Notes: a model not told the origin generated them from the letters alone. 36,520 nucleotides of DNA from an uncultured Bacteroidota bacterium (GCA_937920105.1 CALETH010000031.1:1-36520); one strand, 5' to 3'. Positions 23,394 to 32,880 are shown, numbered from the stretch's first letter. Made by a program: numbers and translations.

Positions 23394-25196
23394 ATGAAAA
23401 ATATTAGAAATTTTTGCATCATTGCCCACATAGACCACGGAAAATCAACTTTGGCAGATAGATTACTTGAAACTACTGGTACCATTACTCAACGTGATTT
23501 GGTAACAAATCAAGTGTTGGATGATATGGAATTGGAACAGGAACGCGGAATCACCATTAAGTTGCATGCAATTCAAATGAACTACAAAGCAAAAAATGGT
23601 GAGCAATATATTCTCAATTTAATTGATACTCCCGGACATGTTGATTTTACGTATGAAGTTTCTCGTTCACTTGCTGCTTGTGAAGGGGCAATTCTTGTGG
23701 TGGATGCTTCACAAGGAGTGGAAGCACAAACTATCAGCAATCTTTATCTGGCTATTGATGCGGGATTGGAAATTATTCCTGTGCTAAACAAAATTGATTT
23801 GCCTTCCGCAGCAACAATGATTAGTACGGTAAAAAATGAAGTCATTAATCTTCTTGGATGCAAAGAAGAAGAAATGATTATGGCAAGTGCAAAAGCCAAT
23901 ATTGGTATTGAAGAAATTTTAGAAGCCGTTGTGCAACGCATTCCCCCACCAAAAGGAGAAGTAGAAAAACCACTTCGTGCATTAATTTTTGATTCCTTGT
24001 TTGATGCGTATCGTGGTTCCATCGCATACATTCGCATTGTGGATGGTGTACTTCGTGAAAAAGATAAATTAAAATTTTTTCACAATGGAAAAATTGTAGA
24101 AGCAGAAGAAGTGGGTAGATTAGAAATGAAGCGAAAACGTACGGGTGTTCTTTCGGCAGGAGATGTTGGATATCTTATTGCCGGAATAAAAGATGTTCAT
24201 GATACTAAAGTTGGTGATACAATTACAACAGTCAACAATAGTGCAACTGAACCATTACCAGGTTATAAAGAAGTAAAACCAATGGTGTTTAGCGGATTGT
24301 ATCCTACAAACACGGATGATTTTGAAGAGTTACGAGATTCTTTAGAAAAATTACGATTGAATGATGCTTCGCTTATTTTTCAACCAGAAACATCTTCTGC
24401 ATTGGGTTTTGGTTTTCGTTGTGGATTTTTGGGATTGCTGCACATGGAAATTATTCAAGAGCGATTGGAGAGAGAATATAATCAAACACTTATTACCACT
24501 GTTCCCAATGTTGAATACAATGTTACAAAAACTGATGGAGTGCTTGTAAAAGTAGATAATCCTGCGGATATGCCGCCAGTAGGGAATATAGAAAAAATTG
24601 AAGAGCCGTACATCAAAGCACAAATTATTACACCAACGGAATATATTGGCAACATTATGCAATTATGTACTGAACGTCGCGGAATTTATAAGAACACAAA
24701 TTATTTAGACCCTACGCGTGCGGATTTGAGTTATGAATTTCCTCTTTCAGAAATTATTTTTGATTTTTATGATAAATTAAAATCACTTACACGCGGATAT
24801 GCTTCTTTTGATTATGAATATATTGATTATCGTGAATCTGATTTAGTAAAATTAGATATTCTTATGAATGCAGAACCGGTTGATGCGCTTTCTACTATTG
24901 TTCATAGAGAAAAAGCGTACGATATGGGAAAAAAATTATGTGGAAAATTAAAAGAATTGATTCCGCGGCACATGTTTGAAATTGCTATTCAAGCCGCTAT
25001 TGGAAGTAAAGTGATTGCTCGTGATACTGTAAAAGCATTACGAAAAAATGTTCTTGCAAAATGTTATGGTGGGGATATTTCTCGTAAACGTAAATTATTG
25101 GAAAAACAAAAAGAGGGGAAGAAGCGAATGAAACAAGTTGGTAGTGTAGAATTACCACAAGAAGCATTTTTAGCATTGCTTTCGGTTTCGGAGTAA
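23394..25196 (+). CDS. lepA: Elongation factor 4 (LepA)
   Basis: LepA is a ribosome-binding GTPase that can back-translocate stalled ribosomes and helps initiation under stress. It has 600 aa, the full length. G1 AHIDHGKS (11-18), the RGITI switch, DTPGHVDF (G3) and NKID (G4) are intact. The EF-G-like domains follow, with FGFRCGFLGLLHMEI and the LepA C-terminal domain ending RKRKLLEKQKEGKKRMKQVG. AGAGAG lies before the ATG. Confidence 0.97.
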   Translation: MKNIRNFCIIAHIDHGKSTLADRLLETTGTITQRDLVTNQVLDDMELEQERGITIKLHAIQMNYKAKNGEQYILNLIDTPGHVDFTYEVSRSLAACEGAILVVDASQGVEAQTISNLYLAIDAGLEIIPVLNKIDLPSAATMISTVKNEVINLLGCKEEEMIMASAKANIGIEEILEAVVQRIPPPKGEVEKPLRALIFDSLFDAYRGSIAYIRIVDGVLREKDKLKFFHNGKIVEAEEVGRLEMKRKRTGVLSAGDVGYLIAGIKDVHDTKVGDTITTVNNSATEPLPGYKEVKPMVFSGLYPTNTDDFEELRDSLEKLRLNDASLIFQPETSSALGFGFRCGFLGLLHMEIIQERLEREYNQTLITTVPNVEYNVTKTDGVLVKVDNPADMPPVGNIEKIEEPYIKAQIITPTEYIGNIMQLCTERRGIYKNTNYLDPTRADLSYEFPLSEIIFDFYDKLKSLTRGYASFDYEYIDYRESDLVKLDILMNAEPVDALSTIVHREKAYDMGKKLCGKLKELIPRHMFEIAIQAAIGSKVIARDTVKALRKNVLAKCYGGDISRKRKLLEKQKEGKKRMKQVGSVELPQEAFLALLSVSE

Positions 25197-25219
25197 ATGT
25201 GTTAAAAGTTATAAAAAAG

Positions 25220-25254
25220 AAAAGCGAATCTTGAGATATCAGATTCGCTTTTTT
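25220..25254. terminator. Bidirectional terminator between lepA and the histidine kinase
   Basis: Twelve-pair perfect stem, AAAAGCGAATCT and AGATTCGCTTTT, with a nine-base loop. A-rich and T-rich flanks let it serve lepA on the plus strand and the kinase gene on the minus strand. Confidence 0.88.
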
Positions 25255-25282
25255 GTTTTTCTTACTCCGCTACTTAGATACT

Positions 25283-27136
25283 CTACTTCGTCATTTCTTC
25301 AATACTTTGTAAAAGTTTTTGTACTGAATACGGTTTGCTATAGGCAGTGGTAACTCCTAATTCTGTGAGTTTAGCAATCTTTTCATTATCCATCAAACCA
25401 CTGACTGCAATAAATGGAAGGGTAGCATTTTTCTTGCGGATTGCTGCAATACAAGTAATACCATCCATAATTGGCATCATCATATCAATAACAATGAGAC
25501 GGATTTCTTTTTCGTGCCGTGAGTAGACTTGAATTGCATCAGAACCGTTAATTGCAGTAACAGTTTTATATCCTTCCATTTCCAATAATTCGGAAGTCAT
25601 AGTGCGAATTTGTTCTTCATCATCAACAACTAAAATAAGTTTTCCTGCTCCATCGGCAGTGGCTTCTAACTCATTGCTTTCATCTTTTGCAAGAAGAGAA
25701 CTATCTTCTAACTTTTCTTGAACTGCAGGAATAAATATTTCAAAAATTGTTCCTTCTCCAACTTTACTGTGGACGTTCAAAAATCCACCGTGACCTTTCA
25801 CAACTGAAAATACCATAGTTAATCCTATACCTGTCCCCTTTCCTGGTGCTTTTGTGGTAAAAAATGGTTCAAAAATTCTTTCTAAATTTTCTGGCGGAAT
25901 TCCCGTGCCAGTATCAATGACTCGTATACGAATATACGGTCCTACTTTTGCATCAATATGAATTTTTTCTATTGCTTTATCAATAGTAAAATTTTCTACC
26001 GAAAGAAATAATGTTCCACCATTCGGCATTGCATCTCGTGCATTCACACATAAGTTTATAATGACTTGGTGAAGTTGTGAACTATTTCCTAATATCATCC
26101 ACAAATCTTGTGAAAGATGAATTTGGATGTTAATAGTTTTTGGAAATGTTTCTTTTGCGAATTTATCTATTTCTCGTATAAGACTTTTTAATGAAATTGG
26201 TACTAGTTGTCCTTCATGTCCGCTGGAGAAAGACAAAATTTGTTTTACCAATTCTGCTCCTCGTTTTGCACTGGACTCTAAAATTTCTATGCGTTGTTTA
26301 TTTTTTTCATCAGCGGCTCTTTTTACCATTTGAAGACCAACAAGAATTGGTGTAAGGATATTGTTCATATCATGAGCAATTCCATTTGCTAACGTACCAA
26401 TACTTTGCATTCGCTGTGAACGAAGAAGTTGTGACTCTAATGTTTTCTTTTCAGTAGTATCTCTTCCAACAGCTTGAATTTCTATTAATCTTTTATTATC
26501 AAAAACTCCTCGATACGTCCATTGCTGCCAACGTAATCCTCGTGAAGCAACATTGACTCGTTGTTCGTACGTGATAACAGGATTTTCTGGTGTTACGCCG
26601 GAAATTTTTTCTTGAATACTCGCTTGTTCTTCCGTAGGAAAAATAGAGAAGTGATTTTTTTCGGAAAGTGTTTCTAGTGTTTGATTAAAATATCGTAAAT
26701 AGGCGTTGTTGGCAAAGGTTACCATTCCATTGGACTGAAAACGACAGATTAAATCTGTTTGGTCTTCAACGATAACTTTGTAGAGTTTTTCTGTTTCTTG
26801 TTGTTTTTCTATTTGTTGTTTGAGAAAGGTGGTAATATGCAAAAGATTGTTAGTATCTATTTTTTGAAATGTACCATTTTCTGTTTTTAGCGTACGGAGA
26901 GATTCTATAAATTGTTCTAAAATTTTTCTTTGATTATTAGTTTCTTCTTGGAGTGTTGTGTATGCTTCGGTAAGACTTTGGGAATTTAATTCCAATGCTT
27001 CAACAATGAGTTGGTATTCATTTTCATAATGATTATAAGAATCATTGATGGCTTGAATGAATAACTCATATTCGTGCGGAAGTTCTTTTCCGTTAAAATA
27101 TTGTTGTATTTGTTCTTGTAGTAATTTGTGAAGCAT
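25283..27136 (-). CDS. Soluble PAS-hybrid sensor histidine kinase
   Basis: 617 aa with no membrane segment, so it is cytosolic. Order: helical N-terminal part (about 1-110, mostly coiled coil), PAS domain (about 115-230), HisKA with the phospho-His255 in NGIAHDMNN, HATPase (NLCVNARDAMPNGG, then DTGTGIPPENLERIFEPFFTT and GKGTGIGLTMV), and a C-terminal receiver with Asp551 in VIDMMMPIMDG and Lys600. Phosphate can be passed from His255 to its own receiver or to another protein. No response regulator is next to it. Signal unknown. It diverges from lon across a 245-base gap. Confidence 0.93.
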   Translation of the reverse strand: MLHKLLQEQIQQYFNGKELPHEYELFIQAINDSYNHYENEYQLIVEALELNSQSLTEAYTTLQEETNNQRKILEQFIESLRTLKTENGTFQKIDTNNLLHITTFLKQQIEKQQETEKLYKVIVEDQTDLICRFQSNGMVTFANNAYLRYFNQTLETLSEKNHFSIFPTEEQASIQEKISGVTPENPVITYEQRVNVASRGLRWQQWTYRGVFDNKRLIEIQAVGRDTTEKKTLESQLLRSQRMQSIGTLANGIAHDMNNILTPILVGLQMVKRAADEKNKQRIEILESSAKRGAELVKQILSFSSGHEGQLVPISLKSLIREIDKFAKETFPKTINIQIHLSQDLWMILGNSSQLHQVIINLCVNARDAMPNGGTLFLSVENFTIDKAIEKIHIDAKVGPYIRIRVIDTGTGIPPENLERIFEPFFTTKAPGKGTGIGLTMVFSVVKGHGGFLNVHSKVGEGTIFEIFIPAVQEKLEDSSLLAKDESNELEATADGAGKLILVVDDEEQIRTMTSELLEMEGYKTVTAINGSDAIQVYSRHEKEIRLIVIDMMMPIMDGITCIAAIRKKNATLPFIAVSGLMDNEKIAKLTELGVTTAYSKPYSVQKLLQSIEEMTK

Positions 27137-27293
27137 AGAATAATAATTTGATACGTAATGTATAATGTAGAGTTTTTTTTGCTTGCGTTCAAGAAGTGAT
27201 TATTTTTTTTAAAACCACTAAAATTTTATACAAAAACAAACGCTTCTATATTTAAAATAAGATGTTTAGAAAAATAAACAAATTTAACATTTC

Positions 27294-27322
27294 TTGATTA
27301 CGCTTAAAAAACTCACTATCTT
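27294..27322 (+). promoter_or_regulatory. Candidate sigma70-like promoter of lon
   Basis: TTGATT (27294-27299) and TATCTT (27317-27322) with a 17-base spacer, start expected near 27329. The gap to the kinase is otherwise AT-rich with no clear feature. Confidence 0.5.
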
Positions 27323-27332
27323 TTTACATTAC

Positions 27333-27360
27333 AAGCGGTAAAGATATTCCCGCTTTTTTT
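27333..27360 (+). terminator. Terminator-like hairpin in the lon leader
   Basis: Arms AAGCGG and CCGCTT, loop TAAAGATATTC, followed by T (27354-27360, the first two paired). No gene lies upstream on this strand, so it cannot be a 3' terminator of another gene. It begins a few bases after the predicted start and 49 bases before the lon ATG. Confidence 0.6.
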
Positions 27361-27381
27361 ATTTTTATCTTTGAAAAATTT

Positions 27382-29766
27382 ATGGCAACCGAAAAAAAAA
27401 TAGAACCAGAAGAAAACGTTGCAATTCCTACCACGCTTCCCGTTTTACCGTTGCGAGATGTTGTCATTTTTCCCTATATGATTTTTCCAGTACTGGTCGG
27501 ACGTGAATCATCACTTCGTGCCGCACAATATTCTTTAGAGCACGATAAATATATTTTTCTTTCATCACAAAAAAATCCTGCCGTAGATGAACCATCCACC
27601 GATGAAATTCATAAAGAAGGAACAATCGCAAAAATTATCCAAATCTTAAAACTTCCCAATAACTTAATGAAAATTCTTGTTGATGGTGTTACACAGGCCA
27701 GCATTACAGAATTTCTTCCTAACGAAAAATTTTTATTAGCCAATATTATTCTTACTGTGGATGTTCCTGAAAAATCAACAGAAATGGAAGCATTGGTGCG
27801 ACACGCTTCTTCACTTTTTGCAGAATATGTCCGTGCCAACCGCAACATTGCACCGGAAGTTCTTGCAGCGTATGAAAATATTAAAGATGTCAAACGCCGT
27901 CTCTATTATATTGCCGCAAATATTTTACAAACCGTAGAAATCAAACAACAAATACTTCGTCTTAAAACCACACGCGAACAATTTGTAGAAGTGATTCGCA
28001 TTTTGAATGGAGAAATCAGCATTCTCAAAATTGAACGCGAAATTGATACCAAGGTTCAGGATAATATTCAAAAATCTCAGCGAAAATATTTTATTCAAGA
28101 ACAAATAAAAATTCTTCAAGATGAATTAGGAGAAGAAGAAGCAACAAGTCCTGAACTCGTAAAATTAAAAAAGCAAATTGATGAGGCAGCAATGCCAAAA
28201 GAAGTAAATGAACGAGCAATGGAAGAGTTTAATAAGTTAAAAAAAATTCCACAAATGTCTCCGGAATTTACGGTTACTAGAAATTATTTGGATTGGTTAG
28301 TGGGAATTCCCTGGAAAAATAAAACAGCCGATAATGTGGATATTGACCACGTCAAGAAAATTTTAGAAGAAGAACATTTCGGATTAGAAAAACCAAAAGA
28401 AAGAATTTTAGAACACATCGCAGTTTTGAATTTAGTAAAAGAAATGAAAGGACAAATTCTTTGTCTTGTCGGACCTCCAGGTGTTGGAAAAACTTCACTT
28501 GCAAAATCCATTGCCAACGCACTTGGAAGAAAATTTGTTCGCATTTCGTTGGGAGGTGTTCGAGATGAAGCAGAAATTCGTGGACATCGAAAAACGTACA
28601 TTGGTTCAATGCCCGGAAAAATTATTCAATCCATGAAACGTGCCACATCAATCAATCCTGTAATTTTGATGGATGAAATTGATAAGATGAGTATGGATTT
28701 TCGCGGAGACCCTTCTTCTGCATTATTGGAAGTGTTAGACCCTGAACAAAATATTGCTTTTAATGACCACTATCTTGAGGTGGATTATGATTTATCTAAT
28801 GTGATGTTCATTACTACTGCAAACGTGCAATATCAAATTCCGCTTCCCTTATTAGATAGAATGGAAGTGATTGAACTTCCCGGGTATTTAGAATTTGAAA
28901 AACGCGAAATTGCCAAACAACACATTTTGCCAAAGCAATTAAAAGAACATGGACTTGAACCAAAGAATGTGGAATTTAAAGATGAAGCCATTACAAAAAT
29001 TATTCAAGAATACACGCGCGAAGCAGGAGTGCGAAATTTAGAACGCGAAATTGCTTCTGTATGTAGAAAAGCCGCCAAAGATATTGTTCTTTCACAAAGA
29101 AAAAATGGTAAAAAAAGCAATAATAAAAAAACATCATCAAAAATAATTATTGATAGTAAAATTGTAGAAAAATATCTTGGTGTTTCAAAACATCGTCTGA
29201 AAGAAAGTGATAAGAAACCACGCGTTGGTTCTGTTACTGGTTTAGCGTGGACGAGTGTTGGTGGAGATATTCTTCATGTTGATGTTACGATTATGAAAGG
29301 TGCGGAACGTCTTACACTTACCGGACAACTTGGTGAAGTGATGAAAGAATCTGCACAAGCCGCATTAAGTTACATTCGTTCCAACGCAAAAAAATTAAAA
29401 CTCAATCCGGATTTCTTTTCTAAAAAAGAAATTCACATTCACTTACCGGAAGGAGCAATTCCGAAAGATGGTCCTTCTGCAGGAATTACCATGACCATGG
29501 CAATGATTTCTGCGATTAGTGGAAAACCTGCTCGTGGTGATGTTGCAATGACTGGTGAAATTACCTTGCGTGGAGAAGTTCTTCCCATAGGTGGATTGAA
29601 CGAAAAACTTTTGGCAGCAAAACGTGCTGGAATTACCACGGTTCTTATTCCAAAAGAAAACGAAAAAGATTTAGCAGAAATTCAAGCAAAAGTAAAAGAG
29701 AAATTAAAAATTATTCCTGTCGAACGTATTGAAGAAGCACTTCCGTACGTGTTTGGGAAGAAGTGA
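27382..29766 (+). CDS. lon: ATP-dependent protease Lon
   Basis: Lon is a cytosolic AAA+ serine protease that degrades damaged and short-lived regulatory proteins, including antitoxins. It has 794 aa: N-domain starting TTLPVLPLRDVVIFPYMIF, long coiled coil, AAA+ module with Walker A GPPGVGKTS and Walker B PVILMDEIDKM, sensor-type sequences, then the protease domain with the catalytic Ser in PKDGPSAGITM and the Lys further on. A Lys/Asn/Ser-rich linker (NGKKSNNKKTSSK) separates AAA+ and protease parts. A run of nine A occurs at codons 4-7. A toxin-antitoxin pair follows downstream. Confidence 0.97.
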   Translation: MATEKKIEPEENVAIPTTLPVLPLRDVVIFPYMIFPVLVGRESSLRAAQYSLEHDKYIFLSSQKNPAVDEPSTDEIHKEGTIAKIIQILKLPNNLMKILVDGVTQASITEFLPNEKFLLANIILTVDVPEKSTEMEALVRHASSLFAEYVRANRNIAPEVLAAYENIKDVKRRLYYIAANILQTVEIKQQILRLKTTREQFVEVIRILNGEISILKIEREIDTKVQDNIQKSQRKYFIQEQIKILQDELGEEEATSPELVKLKKQIDEAAMPKEVNERAMEEFNKLKKIPQMSPEFTVTRNYLDWLVGIPWKNKTADNVDIDHVKKILEEEHFGLEKPKERILEHIAVLNLVKEMKGQILCLVGPPGVGKTSLAKSIANALGRKFVRISLGGVRDEAEIRGHRKTYIGSMPGKIIQSMKRATSINPVILMDEIDKMSMDFRGDPSSALLEVLDPEQNIAFNDHYLEVDYDLSNVMFITTANVQYQIPLPLLDRMEVIELPGYLEFEKREIAKQHILPKQLKEHGLEPKNVEFKDEAITKIIQEYTREAGVRNLEREIASVCRKAAKDIVLSQRKNGKKSNNKKTSSKIIIDSKIVEKYLGVSKHRLKESDKKPRVGSVTGLAWTSVGGDILHVDVTIMKGAERLTLTGQLGEVMKESAQAALSYIRSNAKKLKLNPDFFSKKEIHIHLPEGAIPKDGPSAGITMTMAMISAISGKPARGDVAMTGEITLRGEVLPIGGLNEKLLAAKRAGITTVLIPKENEKDLAEIQAKVKEKLKIIPVERIEEALPYVFGKK

Positions 29767-29850
29767 AAATGTCAGACATCTTACCTAATAAAAATGTAAA
29801 AATCATTTTTATCTTCAAAACTTTATAAATACGATGTCTGACATTTTTTT
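29766..29850 (+). terminator. Nested hairpin terminator after lon
   Basis: Perfect 15-base arms AAAATGTCAGACATC (29766-29780) and GATGTCTGACATTTT (29833-29847) run into a T tract. An inner nine-pair hairpin ATAAAAATG/CATTTTTAT fills part of the 52-base loop. The T tract ends 12 bases before the mntA start. Each outer arm is also almost palindromic itself (TGTCAGACA), which is unusual for a plain terminator. Confidence 0.7.
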
Positions 29851-29862
29851 GAGATAACCACA

Positions 29863-30156
29863 ATGAAAACTTTCAAAAACATTTCACAAATTTTAGAAAA
29901 AGAAAAACCACTATTAGCAAAACAATATCATGTACGCAATGTTGGTATTTTTGGTTCATACCTTCATCAAACACAAAAGAAAAATAGTGACCTTGATATT
30001 CTTGTGGAATTTTCTACCATTCCTGGATTTTTTAAATTTTTAGAATTAGAAAATTATCTTTCTTCTCTCTTACAAATAAAAGTGGATTTAGTCATGAAAG
30101 ATGCTTTGAAACCTAGTATTGGAAAACAAATACTTCAAGAAGTTCATTATGTCTAA
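29863..30156 (+). CDS. mntA: MntA-type minimal nucleotidyltransferase antitoxin
   Basis: 97 aa. The polymerase-beta-like signature G31-S-(x10)-D43-x-D45 is complete (GSYLHQTQKKNSDLDILVEF), with the third acid probably Asp75 in KVDLVM. In characterised MntA/HepT pairs this enzyme adds AMP groups to the HEPN toxin and so neutralises it. The stop overlaps the hepT start (ATG at 30149) by 8 bases. ATG at 29863 follows the lon terminator directly. Confidence 0.92.
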   Translation: MKTFKNISQILEKEKPLLAKQYHVRNVGIFGSYLHQTQKKNSDLDILVEFSTIPGFFKFLELENYLSSLLQIKVDLVMKDALKPSIGKQILQEVHYV

Positions 30157-30502
30157 ACGATTATATCAAGATTATATAATGGATATAATTGAATCTATTG
30201 AGAAAATAGAAAAATTTACAAAAAATATGACTTATGAAGTTTTTCAAAATGATGATAAAACCATTTTTGCCGTTATTAGAGGTTTAGAAATTATAGGAGA
30301 AGCGTCGAAAAAAATTCCTTCTACAATAAGAAAAAATTATCCAGCAATACCGTGGAAACTTATGTCAGGAATGCGAGATAAACTCATTCATGATTATTTT
30401 GGAGTTAATATCAAAGTGATATGGCAAACCGCAATAGAAGATGTACCACCACTAAAGCAATCAATAAAAAATATTCTTATAGATTTAGAAAAACAAAAAT
30501 AG
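30149..30502 (+). CDS. hepT: HepT-type HEPN ribonuclease toxin
   Basis: 117 aa from ATG at 30149. The longer frame from a TTG at 30119 would lie inside mntA and is not needed. Helical throughout. The toxin signature R76-D-K-L-I-H81-D-Y83 (RX4HXY) is complete, with the target Tyr for AMPylation. GLEIIGEASKKIP and AIPWKLMSGMRDKLIH are typical DUF86/HepT stretches. HepT cleaves RNA and stops growth when free of MntA. The next gene, the DAHP synthase, starts 16 bases after this stop, so read-through is likely. Confidence 0.92.
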   Translation: MSKRLYQDYIMDIIESIEKIEKFTKNMTYEVFQNDDKTIFAVIRGLEIIGEASKKIPSTIRKNYPAIPWKLMSGMRDKLIHDYFGVNIKVIWQTAIEDVPPLKQSIKNILIDLEKQK

Positions 30503-30518
30503 TAGGCAAAGGAAACTC

Positions 30519-31535
30519 ATGGTCATCGTTGTAGAACGCAACGCTTCAGAAAAAGATATAGAAAATATTATCAAAGTATTAAGTGATTTTGGTTTTGATG
30601 TTCACCGTTTAACAGGAGTTAACCACACTGTATTAGGAGCAATCGGAGCAAAAGCAGATTTTGATACACGTCAGTTAGAATTATTAACTGGAGTTGCAAA
30701 AGTCTATCGCATAACAGAACCCTACAAACTTGCGAGCCGTGCTTTTAAACAAGAAAATACAATCATAAAAATTGGCAATGTAACATTTGGCGGGAGTGAA
30801 ATTGTTGTGATGGCAGGACCGTGTTCGGTTGAAAGTGAAGAGCAAATTTTTTCCATCGCAGAAAAAATTTCAACAGCAGGAGCAAAGGTGTTACGTGGTG
30901 GTGCGTTCAAGCCACGCAGTTCGCCGTACGCTTTTCAGGGATTAGGAAAACAAGGACTGCAATTTCTTCGCAATGCTGCCAACAAAAATAATCTTCTTGT
31001 TATCACCGAAGTAATGGATAGAGAGCAGTTGGAACTTGGAGTAGAATACGCAGATATTATTCAAATTGGTGCAAGAAATATGCAAAATTTTTCCTTCTTA
31101 AAAGAAGTGGGAAAAATTTCAAAGCCAGTGTTGTTAAAACGTGGTGCTTCTGCAACGTACGAAGAATGGTTGATGTCCGCAGAATATATTCTTTCCGGTG
31201 GAAATACAAATGTATTGTTATGCGAACGCGGAATAAGAACATTTGAAAACTCCACTCGCAACACAATGGATATTGGTGCAATACCAGTTATTCATGCAAA
31301 AAGTCATTTACCAATTATTGCAGACCCATCACACGGAATTGGTATAAGAGATAAAGTTGTTCCAATAGCACGTGCTGCCGTTGCCGCTGGTGCAGATGGA
31401 TTATTAATAGAAGTCCATCATAATCCTAATCAAGCAAAATCCGATGGACCACAATCATTATTTCCACAACAATTTGAAGAACTTATGCAGCAACTTCGTT
31501 TGATTGCAAAAGCCATTGGAAGAAGTATTGCGTAA
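30519..31535 (+). CDS. aroF: 3-deoxy-7-phosphoheptulonate synthase, type I-beta (AroF/AroA family)
   Basis: DAHP synthase joins phosphoenolpyruvate and erythrose 4-phosphate, the first step of the shikimate pathway. Its 338 aa comprise an N-terminal ferredoxin-like regulatory domain (about 1-68, VIVVERNASEKDIENII...), which allows allosteric control by aromatic amino acids, and a catalytic barrel with GPCSVES, GAFKPRSSPYAFQG, IGARNMQNF, PVLLKRG and ADPSHGIG. The ribosome-binding site AAAGGAAAC is close to the ATG. Confidence 0.94.
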   Translation: MVIVVERNASEKDIENIIKVLSDFGFDVHRLTGVNHTVLGAIGAKADFDTRQLELLTGVAKVYRITEPYKLASRAFKQENTIIKIGNVTFGGSEIVVMAGPCSVESEEQIFSIAEKISTAGAKVLRGGAFKPRSSPYAFQGLGKQGLQFLRNAANKNNLLVITEVMDREQLELGVEYADIIQIGARNMQNFSFLKEVGKISKPVLLKRGASATYEEWLMSAEYILSGGNTNVLLCERGIRTFENSTRNTMDIGAIPVIHAKSHLPIIADPSHGIGIRDKVVPIARAAVAAGADGLLIEVHHNPNQAKSDGPQSLFPQQFEELMQQLRLIAKAIGRSIA

Positions 31536-31609
31536 TAAAAAATAATGACTATCTACAGAGTTAACCAACCAACTTTCTCAATTTTCTCAAAGAAATATTT
31601 GAAATATCA

Positions 31610-32161
31610 ATGAGAAATTTTGAAATTAATGTATTAGAGCAATATTGGATTGATAAGATTCCAAACAATGTAACAGATTTATGTTCTCACGGGCTTTTAT
31701 CAATTAAAGTTAATGATGTAATTATTACTGGTGAACATGATAAAGATTGGACGTTAAGTACTGCTGGACTTACATTATTGAGAACATTAAATAATAATTT
31801 TATTTCAGAAAACAATCACTATCCTCTTATTCAACATTGTGGACAGTTGGGAATGATTGGATGTCCCATTCATATCACTTGGGATGTGTTTCATAACGAA
31901 GAAAATGTTGTATTGAAGAACTTCGAAAAATTATTAACAACAAATGAAAATGATGTAATAAGTTTTAAAAATTTAGAAATAACACTTCCAATAATAAAGT
32001 ATAGAAGAGAAGTTGTAAGATTTGCAGATAGCATCAAAAATTTTTTTATCAAGGCAAAAAAAGAAATTCTTGATAATTATACTCAAAACGAATACGAATC
32101 CTTTTGGAATGAATTTGACAGATTGTTAGAAAATAATAGAAAAAAACTACACCATCCATGA
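31610..32161 (+). CDS. Conserved hypothetical protein coupled to an ABC exporter
   Basis: 183 aa, soluble. Two patches look conserved: DWTLSTAGLTLLRTL and HYPLIQHCGQLGMIGCPIHITWDVFH. The His/Cys-containing second patch could be a metal or active site (inference). No named family is recognised. The stop overlaps the ABC ATPase start as ATGA, so the two are translationally coupled, though a functional link is not shown. Confidence 0.75.
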   Translation: MRNFEINVLEQYWIDKIPNNVTDLCSHGLLSIKVNDVIITGEHDKDWTLSTAGLTLLRTLNNNFISENNHYPLIQHCGQLGMIGCPIHITWDVFHNEENVVLKNFEKLLTTNENDVISFKNLEITLPIIKYRREVVRFADSIKNFFIKAKKEILDNYTQNEYESFWNEFDRLLENNRKKLHHP

Positions 32162-32880
32162 TAACACTTCGCAACCTTGTTAAAAAATTCAATTCATTCA
32201 CCGCAGTAGATAATGTTTCACTCACCATAGAAAAAGGAGAATTCTTCGGATTTCTCGGACCTAATGGTGCAGGAAAAACTACCACCATTAAAATGATGAC
32301 CGGATTATTTACACCAACATCCGGAGAAATTCTCATCAACAATTTTGATATTGTTCAACAACCGTTAGAAGCAAAATCCACATTTGGTTATATTCCAGAC
32401 CATCCATTTTTGTATGATAAACTCACCGGAAGAGAATTTATGTATTACATGGGTGGGTTATTTAAAATCCCAAAAGAACAATTAAAAGAAAATATTGAAA
32501 AATATATTGACCTTTTAGAATTGGCAAGTTGGATTGATAAAAAAACAGAAGATTATTCTCAAGGAATGCGGCAACGAGTAACATTTGCTGCAGCATTTGC
32601 TCACGAACCACAGACAATTATTATTGATGAACCAATGGTTGGTTTAGACCCACGAAGTGCGAAGATTATAAAAGAGACATTAAAGGAAAAAGCACAATCA
32701 GGAACAACAATTTTTATGTCCACACACATTTTGGAAATGGCAGAAGAATTATGTGACCGTATCGGAATTATTAATAAAGGAAAAATTATTTTTCTTGATA
32801 CCAAAGAAAATCTTCATCGTCATAAATCTCAATATGATGGTAAATTAGAATCCGTTTTTCTGGAGTTGACAAAAGAATAA
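32158..32880 (+). CDS. ABC transporter ATP-binding protein (ABC-2 exporter type)
   Basis: 240 aa. Walker A GPNGAGKT, Q-loop region FGYIPDHPFLYDKLTG, signature YSQGMRQRV, Walker B TIIIDEPMVGLDPRS, and switch His in MSTHILEMAEEL. FYF-style ATPases of this type pair with a large multi-spanning permease, here the next gene, sharing one base (TAATG). Substrate unknown; antibiotic, lipid or peptide export are all possible. Confidence 0.92.
   Translation: MITLRNLVKKFNSFTAVDNVSLTIEKGEFFGFLGPNGAGKTTTIKMMTGLFTPTSGEILINNFDIVQQPLEAKSTFGYIPDHPFLYDKLTGREFMYYMGGLFKIPKEQLKENIEKYIDLLELASWIDKKTEDYSQGMRQRVTFAAAFAHEPQTIIIDEPMVGLDPRSAKIIKETLKEKAQSGTTIFMSTHILEMAEELCDRIGIINKGKIIFLDTKENLHRHKSQYDGKLESVFLELTKE

Noticed and set aside
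27391..27399. A9 run at codons 4-7 of lon as a second slippage site
   Set aside because: A frameshift there would abolish the protein without making a useful shorter form, and long A runs are common in this AT-rich DNA.
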